DNA from: Chitinophagales bacterium
GTDB taxonomy: Bacteria > Bacteroidota > Bacteroidia > Chitinophagales > UBA2359
Direction of reading: 5' to 3'
NCBI GenBank assembly: GCA_020636475.1
Contig: JACJXU010000003.1
Coordinates: 124,001-188,000, forward strand
Length of the DNA stretch: 64,000 bases
Positions 16,989 to 26,833 of this stretch are shown one piece after another. The notes under the pieces are model-generated. The model was not told where the DNA came from, ran no database searches, and saw only the letters and a list, made by a program, of their open reading frames with translations. Position 1 is the first letter of the stretch. Each line of letters opens with the position of its first letter. A program made the position numbers and the translations under genes.

Positions 16989-18737
16989 TTACACCACTTT
17001 CCCCACTTCCGTCATCCAGTTTAAGGCTGTTTGGTACTTCTTTTGTGCATCGGCGGCGTTGTGGAGATTGGGCGCGTACAAGGCTTGCTCGCAATCTTGT
17101 ATAAGTTCTTGCCATTGGGCAAACAAATTAGTGCCATTGGGCAATTTACTGAGTTTGTCACCAATATTTTCTTTTGTCAAATCCGATGGCGCAATATTCC
17201 ATTTGTCGGTAGGAAAACCCCAAAGTGCTTTGGAAAGAGCCGGATAATAGCTTGAGAAATTGTTTTCTTGCAAATATTTCCCCGCTTCTTGTAGCGATTT
17301 TTGCGCTTCTTCTAAGGCTTTAGCTTGCTTTAGCGCAGTTTTATCGACAGGTTTTTGTTTTTGCTCATGTCTAAAAATAGCACCGCCCAAAAATAAAAAT
17401 GGAAATACCGCCAAAGCCCAAAACCAAGGCTTTTTCAGTGGTGTATCTGCAACGGGTTTCAAGCTGCCCGAAACGATTATATCCTGAAATGTAAGTGCAT
17501 TGCTAAGTGCATTCGGGTCCGGCGGTGCTACATTTACTATAAAATTTTGTGGACTTAGCATTTTGTATTTCCCCTCATTTACACTAAAATAGTTGAGTGT
17601 ATGAGGCGCAAGCGCGAATTTTCCTTCTTTTTGCGGCACCACCGGAAATTTAAACACCTTACTACCACCCATTTTTCCATTAATAGAACGATACTGCTCC
17701 GTAACTTCGGGGTCTAAAACTTTAAAAGCATCTTTATCAAGGGAAAGTTGGGGCGTTTCCGCTAATTTTAGGTTTCCATAACCATTATACGCCAGCGTAA
17801 TATAAAATGCCTCGCCTGCTTTTAGTTCAGTGTTACTGAGCGTAATACTACTCGACAAATCGCCTACCAAGCCGGAAAAATTAGCAGGTTTGCCCGCGTC
17901 CGGTAAAGGGATTACATTTACTTGTATAGGCTCCGAAGTAAAACTACGGTTTGTGTTTCGATACCTTAAAAAACCGCCAAAACTGCGGTCGGCAATGCGC
18001 AATATAGTTTCTACCGTAGCAGCAGGAATATCCAATTTGCCGGACATTTGCGGAAATACAGCGTATTGTTGCAAAATTACTTTTTGATAATTTTCGCCGT
18101 TTACTACCACACTTTGCACACTTGCTTGTTTCGGACTGATATTTTCCGCCCAAGAATTATTGAAAGTCGGGGCTGTTTGCATACCATAATCTACAATATC
18201 GCTTTGGGTGTAGAGTACGTAGTTTACCAATAATTGTTGCCCTACATACACTTGGTTGGTGTCGGTTTCTAAGCGAAAAAATATGTTGTTGCCCGAGTCG
18301 CCACCCGCGCCGATAGTTGCATTGCCTTGATTAGAAGGTTTTCTTTTGCTCGGGTTTCCCTTGACGACCGTTACGGGTATTTTTGCTGAAAAATATTGCT
18401 TTTTTCCTTTAATGGCTTTCGCTGCACCAAGCGTATAGTTGCCAATGGTAGCGGTGGCTTGCAACTGATAATTGAAAGTAGTGCTTCGCGAAGTTTTTCC
18501 GTTTACAAAAGAAAAGTTAGAACTTTTGTTAGGACCGCCAACTACCGTAAATGGACTAAAATCCGGCGCATTAAAATTATCAAAGTCGAAGTTTTCTAAG
18601 GAAAAAGTTACACTAAAAACTTCTCCTTCACCTACCGTAATTTGGCTCGGATTTACGCCAATGGTTTGGCTAAAAATGGCAGAAGTGCCAACAACAAAAA
18701 GAAAAATAAAACTGACGACTGCGTTTTTGAAAGACAT
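16989..18737 (-). CDS. batD: BatD family envelope protein
   Basis: A 582-residue protein with a Sec signal (cleavage near AIFSQ, residue 24) and a start typical of BatD: IGVNPSQITVGEGEVFSVTF. The periplasmic part consists of repeated Ig-like beta domains, including FFRLETDTNQVYVGQQL, ATVETILRIADRSFGG and FVVNEG-like loops. A membrane helix lies near 433-450 (KPWFWALAVFPFLFLGGAIF), followed by a helical cytoplasmic tail. BatD normally belongs to the bat/MoxR aerotolerance cluster, but batA/B/E are not next to it here. The 18-base gap to the upstream cytochrome/monooxygenase-like gene suggests one transcript. The downstream 11-base gap leads to the split RAYT gene. Confidence 0.88.
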   Translation of the reverse strand: MSFKNAVVSFIFLFVVGTSAIFSQTIGVNPSQITVGEGEVFSVTFSLENFDFDNFNAPDFSPFTVVGGPNKSSNFSFVNGKTSRSTTFNYQLQATATIGNYTLGAAKAIKGKKQYFSAKIPVTVVKGNPSKRKPSNQGNATIGAGGDSGNNIFFRLETDTNQVYVGQQLLVNYVLYTQSDIVDYGMQTAPTFNNSWAENISPKQASVQSVVVNGENYQKVILQQYAVFPQMSGKLDIPAATVETILRIADRSFGGFLRYRNTNRSFTSEPIQVNVIPLPDAGKPANFSGLVGDLSSSITLSNTELKAGEAFYITLAYNGYGNLKLAETPQLSLDKDAFKVLDPEVTEQYRSINGKMGGSKVFKFPVVPQKEGKFALAPHTLNYFSVNEGKYKMLSPQNFIVNVAPPDPNALSNALTFQDIIVSGSLKPVADTPLKKPWFWALAVFPFLFLGGAIFRHEQKQKPVDKTALKQAKALEEAQKSLQEAGKYLQENNFSSYYPALSKALWGFPTDKWNIAPSDLTKENIGDKLSKLPNGTNLFAQWQELIQDCEQALYAPNLHNAADAQKKYQTALNWMTEVGKVV

Positions 18738-18755
18738 TGTTTGTAAGTTCTTTTG

Positions 18756-20345
18756 TTAAGGAACAATTAAACTTTGACTTAGTTTTTCTTTATTAGCAGT
18801 AAGTATTACCGTATAATTACCCGCAGCGAGAGCGGATAAATCCAATTTCTGCTGAAAATAGCCATTCGATTGTTTGGTATTTTGCAAAATTGTCTGCACT
18901 AATTCGCCCAAACTGTTATAGACTTGAATACTTATCGTAGTAGGTTCTACCAATTTATAGGAAATCGTACAGTTTTCGTTGCTTGGATTTGGGTAAATCG
19001 GGTAAAATTTATTTTTTGGTAAAACAAAATTTTCTGTTCCTACTACATCAGTAGTAAAGGCAGCCGAAGTAGCCGGAGCCAAATTTTCATCACCTGCTTG
19101 ATAAGGAAGCCAGTTAAAAGCTAAATAATACATTTCGTCAGAAGTTTTTTCGCCCCACGTAACAAAAACAGGCGGATTGTTGGGATTGTCGGGATTGTTG
19201 GTGGTATTGTCATAAGTTGCCAAGCCGTGAATGGTGCTTCCCGCAGGAATTTTTATCATTTTTTCAAAAAAATAAGTGCCTTGCCAGTTAAAATCCCATT
19301 CGTTTATGCGAATAATATTGAGCGTATCATTTTGTGGCGTTACGGCAAATACTTCCCACTTTTTGCCCAATTTGTGCATGTGCGGAAAAACGCCCACCAA
19401 GCTCACATCTATTGGCGTGGTATAAACGCCGTGAAATTCTTTTACCGTATTAGCGGCAATAAGAAAAGGTCCGTTAAGCAAGGTGTTGAAAAATGGCAAC
19501 ATTATATACGTTTGCACATAGCGCGAAATAGGTTTGTCGGCAAAAAAGATATTTACCGAAGACGAATCCGTTTCATCGTAGGGTGTGGGTGCGTAATGTA
19601 CTTGAAGAAGTAAGTCGGAGTTTGCTTTCATTTTTTGCCCGATGGGTGCATTGTATTCCAAGGGTCGAGAGCCGGGTACGTAGGCTGGATATTGGTCTTC
19701 AAAAGTGATGCCACTCACGCCCAATTCCGAGTCTTGAAAACCATATTCAAGCGTTTGCGCATCGGCGGCGGCGGCAATTCCTTGGTCGTCATTCCAAAAA
19801 AGTGCGTGATGCACCAAATTGGTATTGCCGGGGCGCAATTCTATGGCAGCAATGTCTTTATCTTCCGTCAGTCCGGTAGGCAACACAAAATAGCGATACT
19901 CGTCCACATTATTGCCCGTAAGTTGATGCGCTTCGGCAAAAGAAAGCACCAAATCCGGCTCGCCGAGCAACGAACCTTCGGGAAAGTCGGGAAGGGCTGG
20001 CTCAAGGTTCGGGTCTCCTTGTGGCGTACCATCGGCAACCCAATCTTTTATTTGCTGAATTTCCGTGTCGGTGAGCGTGTTTTCGCCCAAATAATGTTGG
20101 AAAGACGGGTCGGGTTTCCAAGGTGGCATATATTTTATTTCGGTGACGTACTGAATAATATTCGCCCACGATTTTACTTCGCTGTAGTTCGTAAACGGCA
20201 TCGGAGCAGCTTCGTTGGGGCGATGACACTGCGTACATTTTTGGTAAATGATAGGCGCAATGTGTTCGCTGTAAGTTACGTTTTGGGCGGATAGCAAAGT
20301 ACTGCCAACAAAACAGCCATATAGTAGAAAGATGTACTTTTTCAT
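18756..20345 (-). CDS. Cytochrome c / copper monooxygenase-like secreted protein with T9SS sorting domain
   Basis: A 529-residue secreted protein (signal up to LLSAQ, residue 21). A haem c site CTQCH (C37, C40, H41) opens a short cytochrome domain ending near residue 110. Residues about 130-430 resemble copper type II ascorbate-dependent (PHM-like) monooxygenases: NTNLVHHALFWND, LLLQVHYAPTP and GVFPHMHKLGKKW give His ligand pairs in the right order. The last 75 residues are a T9SS type A sorting domain (YPIYPNPSNENCTISY...). Fusions of this type are known in Bacteroidota, with unknown substrates. It is probably exported to the cell surface and co-transcribed with batD. Confidence 0.82.
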   Translation of the reverse strand: MKKYIFLLYGCFVGSTLLSAQNVTYSEHIAPIIYQKCTQCHRPNEAAPMPFTNYSEVKSWANIIQYVTEIKYMPPWKPDPSFQHYLGENTLTDTEIQQIKDWVADGTPQGDPNLEPALPDFPEGSLLGEPDLVLSFAEAHQLTGNNVDEYRYFVLPTGLTEDKDIAAIELRPGNTNLVHHALFWNDDQGIAAAADAQTLEYGFQDSELGVSGITFEDQYPAYVPGSRPLEYNAPIGQKMKANSDLLLQVHYAPTPYDETDSSSVNIFFADKPISRYVQTYIMLPFFNTLLNGPFLIAANTVKEFHGVYTTPIDVSLVGVFPHMHKLGKKWEVFAVTPQNDTLNIIRINEWDFNWQGTYFFEKMIKIPAGSTIHGLATYDNTTNNPDNPNNPPVFVTWGEKTSDEMYYLAFNWLPYQAGDENLAPATSAAFTTDVVGTENFVLPKNKFYPIYPNPSNENCTISYKLVEPTTISIQVYNSLGELVQTILQNTKQSNGYFQQKLDLSALAAGNYTVILTANKEKLSQSLIVP

Positions 20346-20606
20346 AAGCTACGAATTTAAAATAGAATTTTTTAAAAGGAGTGGTTGCTCTAAAAATAGC
20401 TTAAACAAAATTAGGAAATTTTAGGCTTATTTTATAATAATTTACAGTTTTATGTTTGACGACTAAGAGATTTTAAGCGCAAAAATTGTTTTAAATAAGT
20501 TCTTTTTATGTAAAATTTTGGTAAAATTACAATTATTACTATTTTTTCATAAAGAAGATTAGTTATTTTTACGAGACTTGGTGTAAGATGTTAAAAAACT
20601 ATAGTT

Positions 20607-21500
20607 ATGAAATTCATTCGTGTTCGTTTATGTGCCGGCTGTATTGCAATGATATTGTTTGTTGGACAATTAGTAGCCCAAAATCTAAACTTTGCTCCTA
20701 TTGGCGCGAAGTGGTCGTATTTGCACCGCTCAACTTATGGCAATGAATTTTGGCATGAATATTACGAAGCAGTAGGAGATACGATGATTGCCGGAAAAAC
20801 ATGTCGAGTTATTAAAGGTGACTATAAGGAAGCCTATTTGTACATAAATAATGGTGTAGTAGAGCGATATTACGATGGAGCATTTTACACACTTTTCGAC
20901 TTTACCAAAAACGAAGGCGAGTTTTGGTATAGTAAAATTCCTGAAATAGATATAGATTTTAAAATGGAGGTGGATTCTGTAAAATATATTGTTTTACAAG
21001 AAAATATTACCTCAAAAAGGCAATATGTAAGCGTAAAGGATACTACCTGCAATGGCTTTGATAATCCGTTTATTATCTATTTTATAGATGAAAAATTGGC
21101 TTGTGCCCATGATTTTTTTCCGATATATGAATGTGCTTATGATTTTAGTGTGCCGCGTATTCATTGTTATAGCGATGATGAAGTGTCTGTAAGTCTGCCC
21201 GGAGTTTTTAACACCAATTTTTCTTGCGATTATACCAATGTGGGTGTTTTTTCGCCCATACAAGCCGAAATAATAACACTTTATCCTACCATTTTATCTG
21301 AAAATACGCTCTATTGTAACAACCAAAGTGCCGAAAAAGGAACGCTATCGTTGCAAAACCTTCAAGGAGAGTTGCTATTTAGCCAACAAATTTTTGTTGG
21401 AAACAATGCTGTTCCGCTAAACCCGCTTCCCCAAGGAATTTATTTTGCAACTTTTCAATCTGCCTCTTATTTATACACTATGAAAATAATGCTGATGTAG
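20607..21500 (+). CDS. Secreted protein with T9SS-like C-terminus, unknown function
   Basis: A 297-residue protein with a Sec signal (IAMILFVGQLVAQ; cleavage near 25). The mature part opens NLNFAPIGAKWSYLHRS, an opening frequent in Bacteroidota secreted proteins that report on a single hypothetical domain. The Cys-containing middle (CRVIKG; CNGF; CAYDF) has no recognised fold. The last 80 residues (ITLYPTILSENTLYC; PLPQGIYFATFQS) fit a T9SS sorting domain, although the usual YPNP is changed to YPTI. The 261-base gap upstream (20346-20606) is AT-rich and divergent; it presumably holds both promoters, and nothing else was seen in it. Confidence 0.7.
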   Translation: MKFIRVRLCAGCIAMILFVGQLVAQNLNFAPIGAKWSYLHRSTYGNEFWHEYYEAVGDTMIAGKTCRVIKGDYKEAYLYINNGVVERYYDGAFYTLFDFTKNEGEFWYSKIPEIDIDFKMEVDSVKYIVLQENITSKRQYVSVKDTTCNGFDNPFIIYFIDEKLACAHDFFPIYECAYDFSVPRIHCYSDDEVSVSLPGVFNTNFSCDYTNVGVFSPIQAEIITLYPTILSENTLYCNNQSAEKGTLSLQNLQGELLFSQQIFVGNNAVPLNPLPQGIYFATFQSASYLYTMKIMLM

Positions 21501-21626
21501 CCGTTTGAAAATATTTTACTTTTCTGCATCTCAGCAATAAAGTATTGCTTTTGTATATATTTAGCAGTTTTATGCAAAATATTCTTACTTTTACCATTGC
21601 GAAATGAGTAAAAACGCTTTACACTT

Positions 21627-22859
21627 ATGTCCTCAGATATTGGAAACAAATTGGCTAATAAAGAACTTCTCCAGCGAAGGCAAATGGAGTTGGATTCGCT
21701 TTTGGAGGTAATAAAAGCGATTAGTACCAACGAGTCTGAGGAACATCTGTACAAAATGTATGCGTTTATTTTGCGCGCCGAAGTGGGTTTTGATACTATT
21801 ACGGTATTTTACAAGTCGGACCAGTGGGAGAAAACGTTTTCAATGGGTGAACAGCAAGATGGTTTGCTTATTTTAGATGAACGCTGGCTGGATTACAAGG
21901 ATATTATACATATTTCGGACATAGATAATACCGAAGCGTATAGTTTTATGGAGCTTTTGGTGCCGGTCTATCACAAGGCAGAGGCTTTGGCATTTGTACT
22001 ATTGGGCAGAAGCAAAATTGATAAATTGTTTCACGATGAGCAACTGCGCTTTATCAAAACACTTACTTACATCATTATCATTGCCATAGAAAACAAGTAT
22101 TTGTTTAAACGCCAGTTGGCGCAAGAACGGTTTAAGCAAGAAATAGCGATGGCAGAAAAAGTACAGTCCATGCTTATTCCCAAAAAACTGCCCAACAATC
22201 GGGAAATGTTGTTTGATGCTTTTTATATACCGCACTACAATATCAGTGGCGACTACTACGATGTGATAGCGATAAACGAAGCCGAAACTTTGGTTTGTAT
22301 TGCCGATGTTTCGGGAAAAGGCATTGGTGCGGCGATGATAATGTCCAATCTTCAAGCAATGATGCATGTGTATGCAAAGGAAAACTTACCGCTTACCGAA
22401 CTTGTACAAAAACTCAATCGCCACATATTTGATATTACAGACGGCGAAGCCTATATCACGCTTTTTGTAGCGGTATATAATGCCGAAAGTCGCAGTTTAC
22501 ATTATCTCAATGCCGGACATTATCCGCCATTGCTTATTGTACACAATCGGGTGAAAGAACTCACACAAGGCTGCTACATGTTAGGCTCCTTTAAACAAAT
22601 AGAAAAAATTGATTCCGAAATAATAAGTATTAGCGAAAACAGCCATTTGCTGCTTTTTACCGATGGGCTTACGGATTTGACGAATGAAAATGGAGAAATT
22701 TTATCGGAAGAATTATTGCGAAAATATGTGCTGAAAATACTGTCGAACGAAAACAGAGAAGTTCCTTTTTCGCAAAAACTGCTAAAATACTTATACACTT
22801 TTAAAGGAAATGAGCCTTTTACCGATGACATTTCGGTGCTGTACTGGCATATTTTCTAA
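21627..22859 (+). CDS. PP2C-type (SpoIIE/RsbU) protein serine phosphatase with GAF-like N-terminus
   Basis: 410 residues. Residues about 20-165 form a GAF-like sensory region (FDTITVFYKSDQWEKTF; HDEQLRFIKTLTYIIIIAIEN), followed by the linker helix AMAEKVQSMLIPKKLP typical of RsbU phosphatases. The phosphatase domain has the metal ligands in SGDYYDVI, IADVSGKGIGAAMIMS, LLFTDGLTDLTNENGE and FTDDISVLYW, so it should be active. Such proteins control anti-sigma-factor antagonists or other partner switches; no partner is encoded nearby. It is cytoplasmic. The end overlaps the convergent DUF5686 gene by 4 bases. Confidence 0.9.
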   Translation: MSSDIGNKLANKELLQRRQMELDSLLEVIKAISTNESEEHLYKMYAFILRAEVGFDTITVFYKSDQWEKTFSMGEQQDGLLILDERWLDYKDIIHISDIDNTEAYSFMELLVPVYHKAEALAFVLLGRSKIDKLFHDEQLRFIKTLTYIIIIAIENKYLFKRQLAQERFKQEIAMAEKVQSMLIPKKLPNNREMLFDAFYIPHYNISGDYYDVIAINEAETLVCIADVSGKGIGAAMIMSNLQAMMHVYAKENLPLTELVQKLNRHIFDITDGEAYITLFVAVYNAESRSLHYLNAGHYPPLLIVHNRVKELTQGCYMLGSFKQIEKIDSEIISISENSHLLLFTDGLTDLTNENGEILSEELLRKYVLKILSNENREVPFSQKLLKYLYTFKGNEPFTDDISVLYWHIF

Positions 22860-25345
22860 AACTCGGGATATACCAAAAACTTAATTGCAAACGGCACCAC
22901 ACCTTCTTTTTGGTTTTGGGTAAGCCGATAAATAAAATGTACCTGCGCCATTTTTAAAATATTGGTAATACCAAATCCTGCTTCGGCATAAAATCCGTCC
23001 AGTGCCTGCAAACTCAATCGGTCGGGAATTTCGGTTGCATTGGTTTCGGAGAGCGTACCATACACGCCTCGCGCATATACTTGCGAGCGCAGTTTTAGTT
23101 TTCGCACAACAGGAACGGCGTTGAAAATCAAACCTTCAAAATTGTGGCGTACCTTAAAAGTTACCCAAGCGTCAGTGGTGTATTCGAGTTCGCCCATCAT
23201 ATTAAAAAAAGTGCTGCGGCTGAAAACAGAGGTTTCATTTCCCAACAATATATTTTGCAGCGGCAAAGGCAAGCGTCCCCAAACTTTGCCACCCTCCAGT
23301 TCCAAGCGCGTAGTCCCTAAGCGAGAAATGAGTCGCTGCCGCACGCCTAAGCTAAGTTGCTGATAAGGGTAGGGGTTGCTGAAATTTAACGAAGGACTAA
23401 TACGACAATCTAAGCTAATAATGGGCAAATGTCCTTCAATTTCATAACGATTTCCGCCACTGAGATAAAATTTGGTATCGCCAGCCCAGTACACTTTTCC
23501 GCCGATTTCTACTATTTTTATGGTGTGTTTGTCGGTGTATAGGCTATCTTCGTTGTTTTCCAGCCAATGATAGGTGCCGGGCCAAGCATAAATATTCTGG
23601 CGGGTAATGCCCCATTCTGTATTAATATTGTGCTTAAACTCGCGCTGATATTCTAAGTGGACACTATGATTGAGTTGGAGGTTGTTTACGGCACTGCGGC
23701 GCGCCATCGATACAAAAATATTGTCGTGCGAGTAGTATTGACCATTCGAGCGGAGGTAGTCGAAATCGTACGTATAGTAAGCACCAATGCGTTCCCATAA
23801 GTTGCGGTTGTTGCGCAGATTCCAAAAGCCCGAAATGCCGTAGTTCAACCGATTGAGTTTGCTACTATACGCTACATAACCTTTTATTTCGTGGTCTTTG
23901 TCCGCCTCGCGATTGTAAGTGCGCAAGGACAAGCGATACCTTTTGCCTTCAATGTCGTTCCAGCTATAGCCATAGTACAAATTGCCAAATTCTATCGGAC
24001 CTGTACGCACAAATCCGCTAAACAGCAAGTGAGTTGTCCAGTCAATTTTTTTGTAGAGTTTAGTCGATTTTACTTTTTCCAAATTATCATACACCGCCAC
24101 TTCGTTTTCATTCAAAGCCGTTGGGCGATTTACTTCCCAAAAATTTTCACTTTGGCGATAAACCATCGGTTTGAAATCAATTACTTTCCCGTCAAAAACA
24201 TCGGCGGCAATAGGTTCATTTACACCAATTTCGTAGCGTTGGTCGGTTTGCGTGATGCGCACACTTATAAGGCTGTCGGCTTCTAAAGGATTCATCACCA
24301 CCGATTTTTCTTCATTGCTTTTAAACCAGCCCTCTTTTTTTCGTACAAATTTTTGGGAAATGCTAAAATCCGTCACAAAGTTGAGATTAGTTTGTTTCAT
24401 AATATTCAAATCTATCTCGGTAATGGCAGCTGTTGCGGCATCTATAAAGGCAAAGCCCGTAAAGCACAAGTCTTGTTTGCGGCGGGGTGTAAATTCCAAT
24501 TTGTACAAGGTGTCATTTTCAAGCGTTAGCGTGTCTGTAAGAAAGTATTTATAGCTTGCTAATGCACCTCCGGCAAATGGATTTAGAAAACCTTTTCCTT
24601 GAATATCATACACATTGTCATAAACATTGTATTCGGTGAATGCGAAATCAATCATTTCAAAAAGTTGAAAATTGTCAATACCCGAGAGCTGGTCGGCAAT
24701 AACCACTTCTTTGAAATTTTTGGGTTTTTGGTAATAAAACTGACTGATTTTTTCTTTGAGGAACATCGGCAAAAATGGAATATTTTGCTCGGTAGTGTCT
24801 ATATTATCAAAAACGAATGCAAAAGGTTTGAAAATACTGTATTGGGTCATTTCCTCATTTACATTGTACAGGTCAAACTGTGTTTTTGCATAATTTTTAT
24901 AGGTGTAAGAGTCGAAGTTGTCGGCTTTGTTTTGCTTGCGATTTTCTATCACGCGCCGATACAAGCGAATAGCCAAAGTATCTTTAGGTACTTTTTTGGT
25001 TTCGGAAATAACTACTTCCTGCAATCCTACGCCCGAAGCATTTAGTCGAAAATCAATGCGTTGAATTTGTCCTACTTTTATACTTGCGCTGTGGGTTTCG
25101 TAGCCAATGTAGGATACCATAAGTTTATTTAGCCGAAGGTCGTTGGTTTTTAAATTAAAAGCACCTTCGTAGTCGGTGGTTGTGCCAATAGTACTGTTTT
25201 CAAAGCTCACATTCGCAAAAGGCAATGCTTCTCCTGTAAGTGCATCGCGCACTACGCCGGAAACTTCCGTTTGTTGGGCAACAATACTTATGGGAAAAAG
25301 TATTAGTATCCAAAGTAAAAAGCGTGAAAAAGCAATGTGCATCAT
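22856..25345 (-). CDS. DUF5686 / carboxypeptidase-like regulatory domain outer-membrane protein
   Basis: About 829 residues. The ATG near 25345 (MMHIAFSRFLLWIL) was chosen because a signal peptide begins there; the frame is open to 25369. After cleavage near IVAQQ comes a CarboxypepD_reg-like beta sandwich (VSGVVRDALTGEALPFANV; LMVSYIGYET). The rest is the long DUF5686 region, predicted to be a beta-barrel (many alternating aromatic strands, e.g. GIGAYYTYDFDYLRSNG-like segments) and ending in F. These proteins sit in the outer membrane of Bacteroidota, with unknown function. It is monocistronic. Confidence 0.85.
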   Translation of the reverse strand: MMHIAFSRFLLWILILFPISIVAQQTEVSGVVRDALTGEALPFANVSFENSTIGTTTDYEGAFNLKTNDLRLNKLMVSYIGYETHSASIKVGQIQRIDFRLNASGVGLQEVVISETKKVPKDTLAIRLYRRVIENRKQNKADNFDSYTYKNYAKTQFDLYNVNEEMTQYSIFKPFAFVFDNIDTTEQNIPFLPMFLKEKISQFYYQKPKNFKEVVIADQLSGIDNFQLFEMIDFAFTEYNVYDNVYDIQGKGFLNPFAGGALASYKYFLTDTLTLENDTLYKLEFTPRRKQDLCFTGFAFIDAATAAITEIDLNIMKQTNLNFVTDFSISQKFVRKKEGWFKSNEEKSVVMNPLEADSLISVRITQTDQRYEIGVNEPIAADVFDGKVIDFKPMVYRQSENFWEVNRPTALNENEVAVYDNLEKVKSTKLYKKIDWTTHLLFSGFVRTGPIEFGNLYYGYSWNDIEGKRYRLSLRTYNREADKDHEIKGYVAYSSKLNRLNYGISGFWNLRNNRNLWERIGAYYTYDFDYLRSNGQYYSHDNIFVSMARRSAVNNLQLNHSVHLEYQREFKHNINTEWGITRQNIYAWPGTYHWLENNEDSLYTDKHTIKIVEIGGKVYWAGDTKFYLSGGNRYEIEGHLPIISLDCRISPSLNFSNPYPYQQLSLGVRQRLISRLGTTRLELEGGKVWGRLPLPLQNILLGNETSVFSRSTFFNMMGELEYTTDAWVTFKVRHNFEGLIFNAVPVVRKLKLRSQVYARGVYGTLSETNATEIPDRLSLQALDGFYAEAGFGITNILKMAQVHFIYRLTQNQKEGVVPFAIKFLVYPEF

Positions 25346-25567
25346 ACTTATTTTGACCTTTGCATGCAAATTAGTAACTGTTATACGTAAACAAAATTAT
25401 GAAATTATCAATTATTAAGTGGCAAATAGACAGGATATTTTGTAAAAAACATCATTTTGATGCCGGAAATACCCGAAAGTTAAAATATTAATACGCTTTG
25501 CGATTTAGTTTTTAGGCAAAAAAACGATTTATTACACGCTTTAGTCACATTCCAATACGAACTCTCT

Positions 25568-25575
25568 TATCTTTG
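25568..25575 (+). promoter_or_regulatory. -7 box of the MFS transporter gene
   Basis: TATCTTTG, a perfect TAnnTTTG, lies 30 bases before the ATG at 25606. This rules out the upstream TTG at 25573 as a start. Confidence 0.6.
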
Positions 25576-25605
25576 TCCATTTTTTCAATATTAAGTCCTA
25601 AGCAA

Positions 25606-26796
25606 ATGGATAAGCGAAAGTTGTTACTTTACTTAATTGCGGGAGCTAATTTTACGCACATCGTAGATTTTATGATTGTTATGCCTTTGGGCGATAATTT
25701 CATGAAGGTGTTTCAAATAAATCCACAACACTTTAGTTGGATGGTATCGGCTTATACTTTTGCGGCAGCCATAGCCGGATTTGTGGGGGCAACTTTTGTA
25801 GATAAATTTGACCGCCGGAGTATGTTTTTGGTAACGTATGCGGGCTTTATTGTAAGTACGGTTTTGTGTGCTGCCACTACTTCATTTCATTTGTTGTTGG
25901 TAGCGCGGGCGGCTACGGGAATTTTTGGCGGCACTATTAGTGCTTTGGCTATTTCTATGGTCAGCGATTTGTTCGATTACAAAGAACGCGGTGCAGCTAT
26001 TGGTATTCTTACTACGGCGTTTTCGGTGGCTTCGGTTATTGGTGTGCCGCTGGGTTTGGTGTTAGCCGACAAGTTTAGTTGGCGTATGCCTTTTATTGGT
26101 GTTGCGGCGGCGGCGGTTGTTATTTGGGCAGCTATTTGGTGGCAACTTCCTTCTATGCGCGGGCATCTTGTTTCTAAGGCTCATCAGCCTTCGCCCAAGC
26201 AAATATTGATGAATGTACTGCAAGACAAAAATCAGTTGTGGGGTTTGCTACTTATTTTTGTGGTAGTGTTGGGGCATTTTATGATTATTCCTTTCATTAC
26301 GCCTTATATGATTAGAAATGTGGGCTTTACCAATGCACAAATTCCTTATATTTACCTTATCGGCGGTTTTTTAACCTTTTTTACGGCACCTGCCATCGGA
26401 AAAATTACCGATCGCTTGGGAGCTTTGAAAGTATTTAATGTATTGGTAATTGTTTCGATGATTCCGGTAATACTTATTACCAATTTGCCTCCCGTGCCAA
26501 TATATGTGGCTCTTTTTGTAACGAGTTTGTTTTTTGTATTTGGCGGCAGCCGATTTATTCCGGCGCAAACACTGGTTACAGCCGCAGTTTCCGCCAAAAG
26601 CAGAGGGAGTTTTATGAGTATCAAAACTTCTATGCAACAATTAGCAGCGGGATTAGCATCGGTAATTAGTGGCGCAATAGTAGTAGAACAAGCCGGAACG
26701 GGCAAATTGTTACATTATTGGGAAGCAGGGCTTTTGGGAATTATTATTAGTGCCGTTGGTTTGTTTGTTGCGCCGTTTATTAAGTTAAAAGAATAA
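25606..26796 (+). CDS. MFS transporter (drug/sugar efflux DHA1-like)
   Basis: A 396-residue, 12-helix major facilitator protein. The start is set by the -7 box just upstream and gives MDKRKLLLYLIAGANFTHIV. The loop 2-3 motif A-like segment is DKFDRRSMFLVTYAG, and the motif C-like region in helix 5 is TTAFSVASVIGVPLGLVLAD. The second half has ITDRLGALKVFN as the loop 8-9 counterpart. The substrate is unknown; closest in pattern to arabinose/chloramphenicol-type DHA1 exporters. A nested transposon remnant begins 37 bases downstream. Confidence 0.9.
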   Translation: MDKRKLLLYLIAGANFTHIVDFMIVMPLGDNFMKVFQINPQHFSWMVSAYTFAAAIAGFVGATFVDKFDRRSMFLVTYAGFIVSTVLCAATTSFHLLLVARAATGIFGGTISALAISMVSDLFDYKERGAAIGILTTAFSVASVIGVPLGLVLADKFSWRMPFIGVAAAAVVIWAAIWWQLPSMRGHLVSKAHQPSPKQILMNVLQDKNQLWGLLLIFVVVLGHFMIIPFITPYMIRNVGFTNAQIPYIYLIGGFLTFFTAPAIGKITDRLGALKVFNVLVIVSMIPVILITNLPPVPIYVALFVTSLFFVFGGSRFIPAQTLVTAAVSAKSRGSFMSIKTSMQQLAAGLASVISGAIVVEQAGTGKLLHYWEAGLLGIIISAVGLFVAPFIKLKE

Positions 26797-26833
26797 GTTT
26801 CTGCGCTAAATACAAGTCCGTACTTACCTTTTA

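Noticed and set aside
25361..25376. TTTGCATGCAAA palindrome near the DUF5686 start
   Set aside because: A 12-base palindrome at an AT-rich promoter is weak evidence and its core differs from the RAYT palindrome; no other copy seen.
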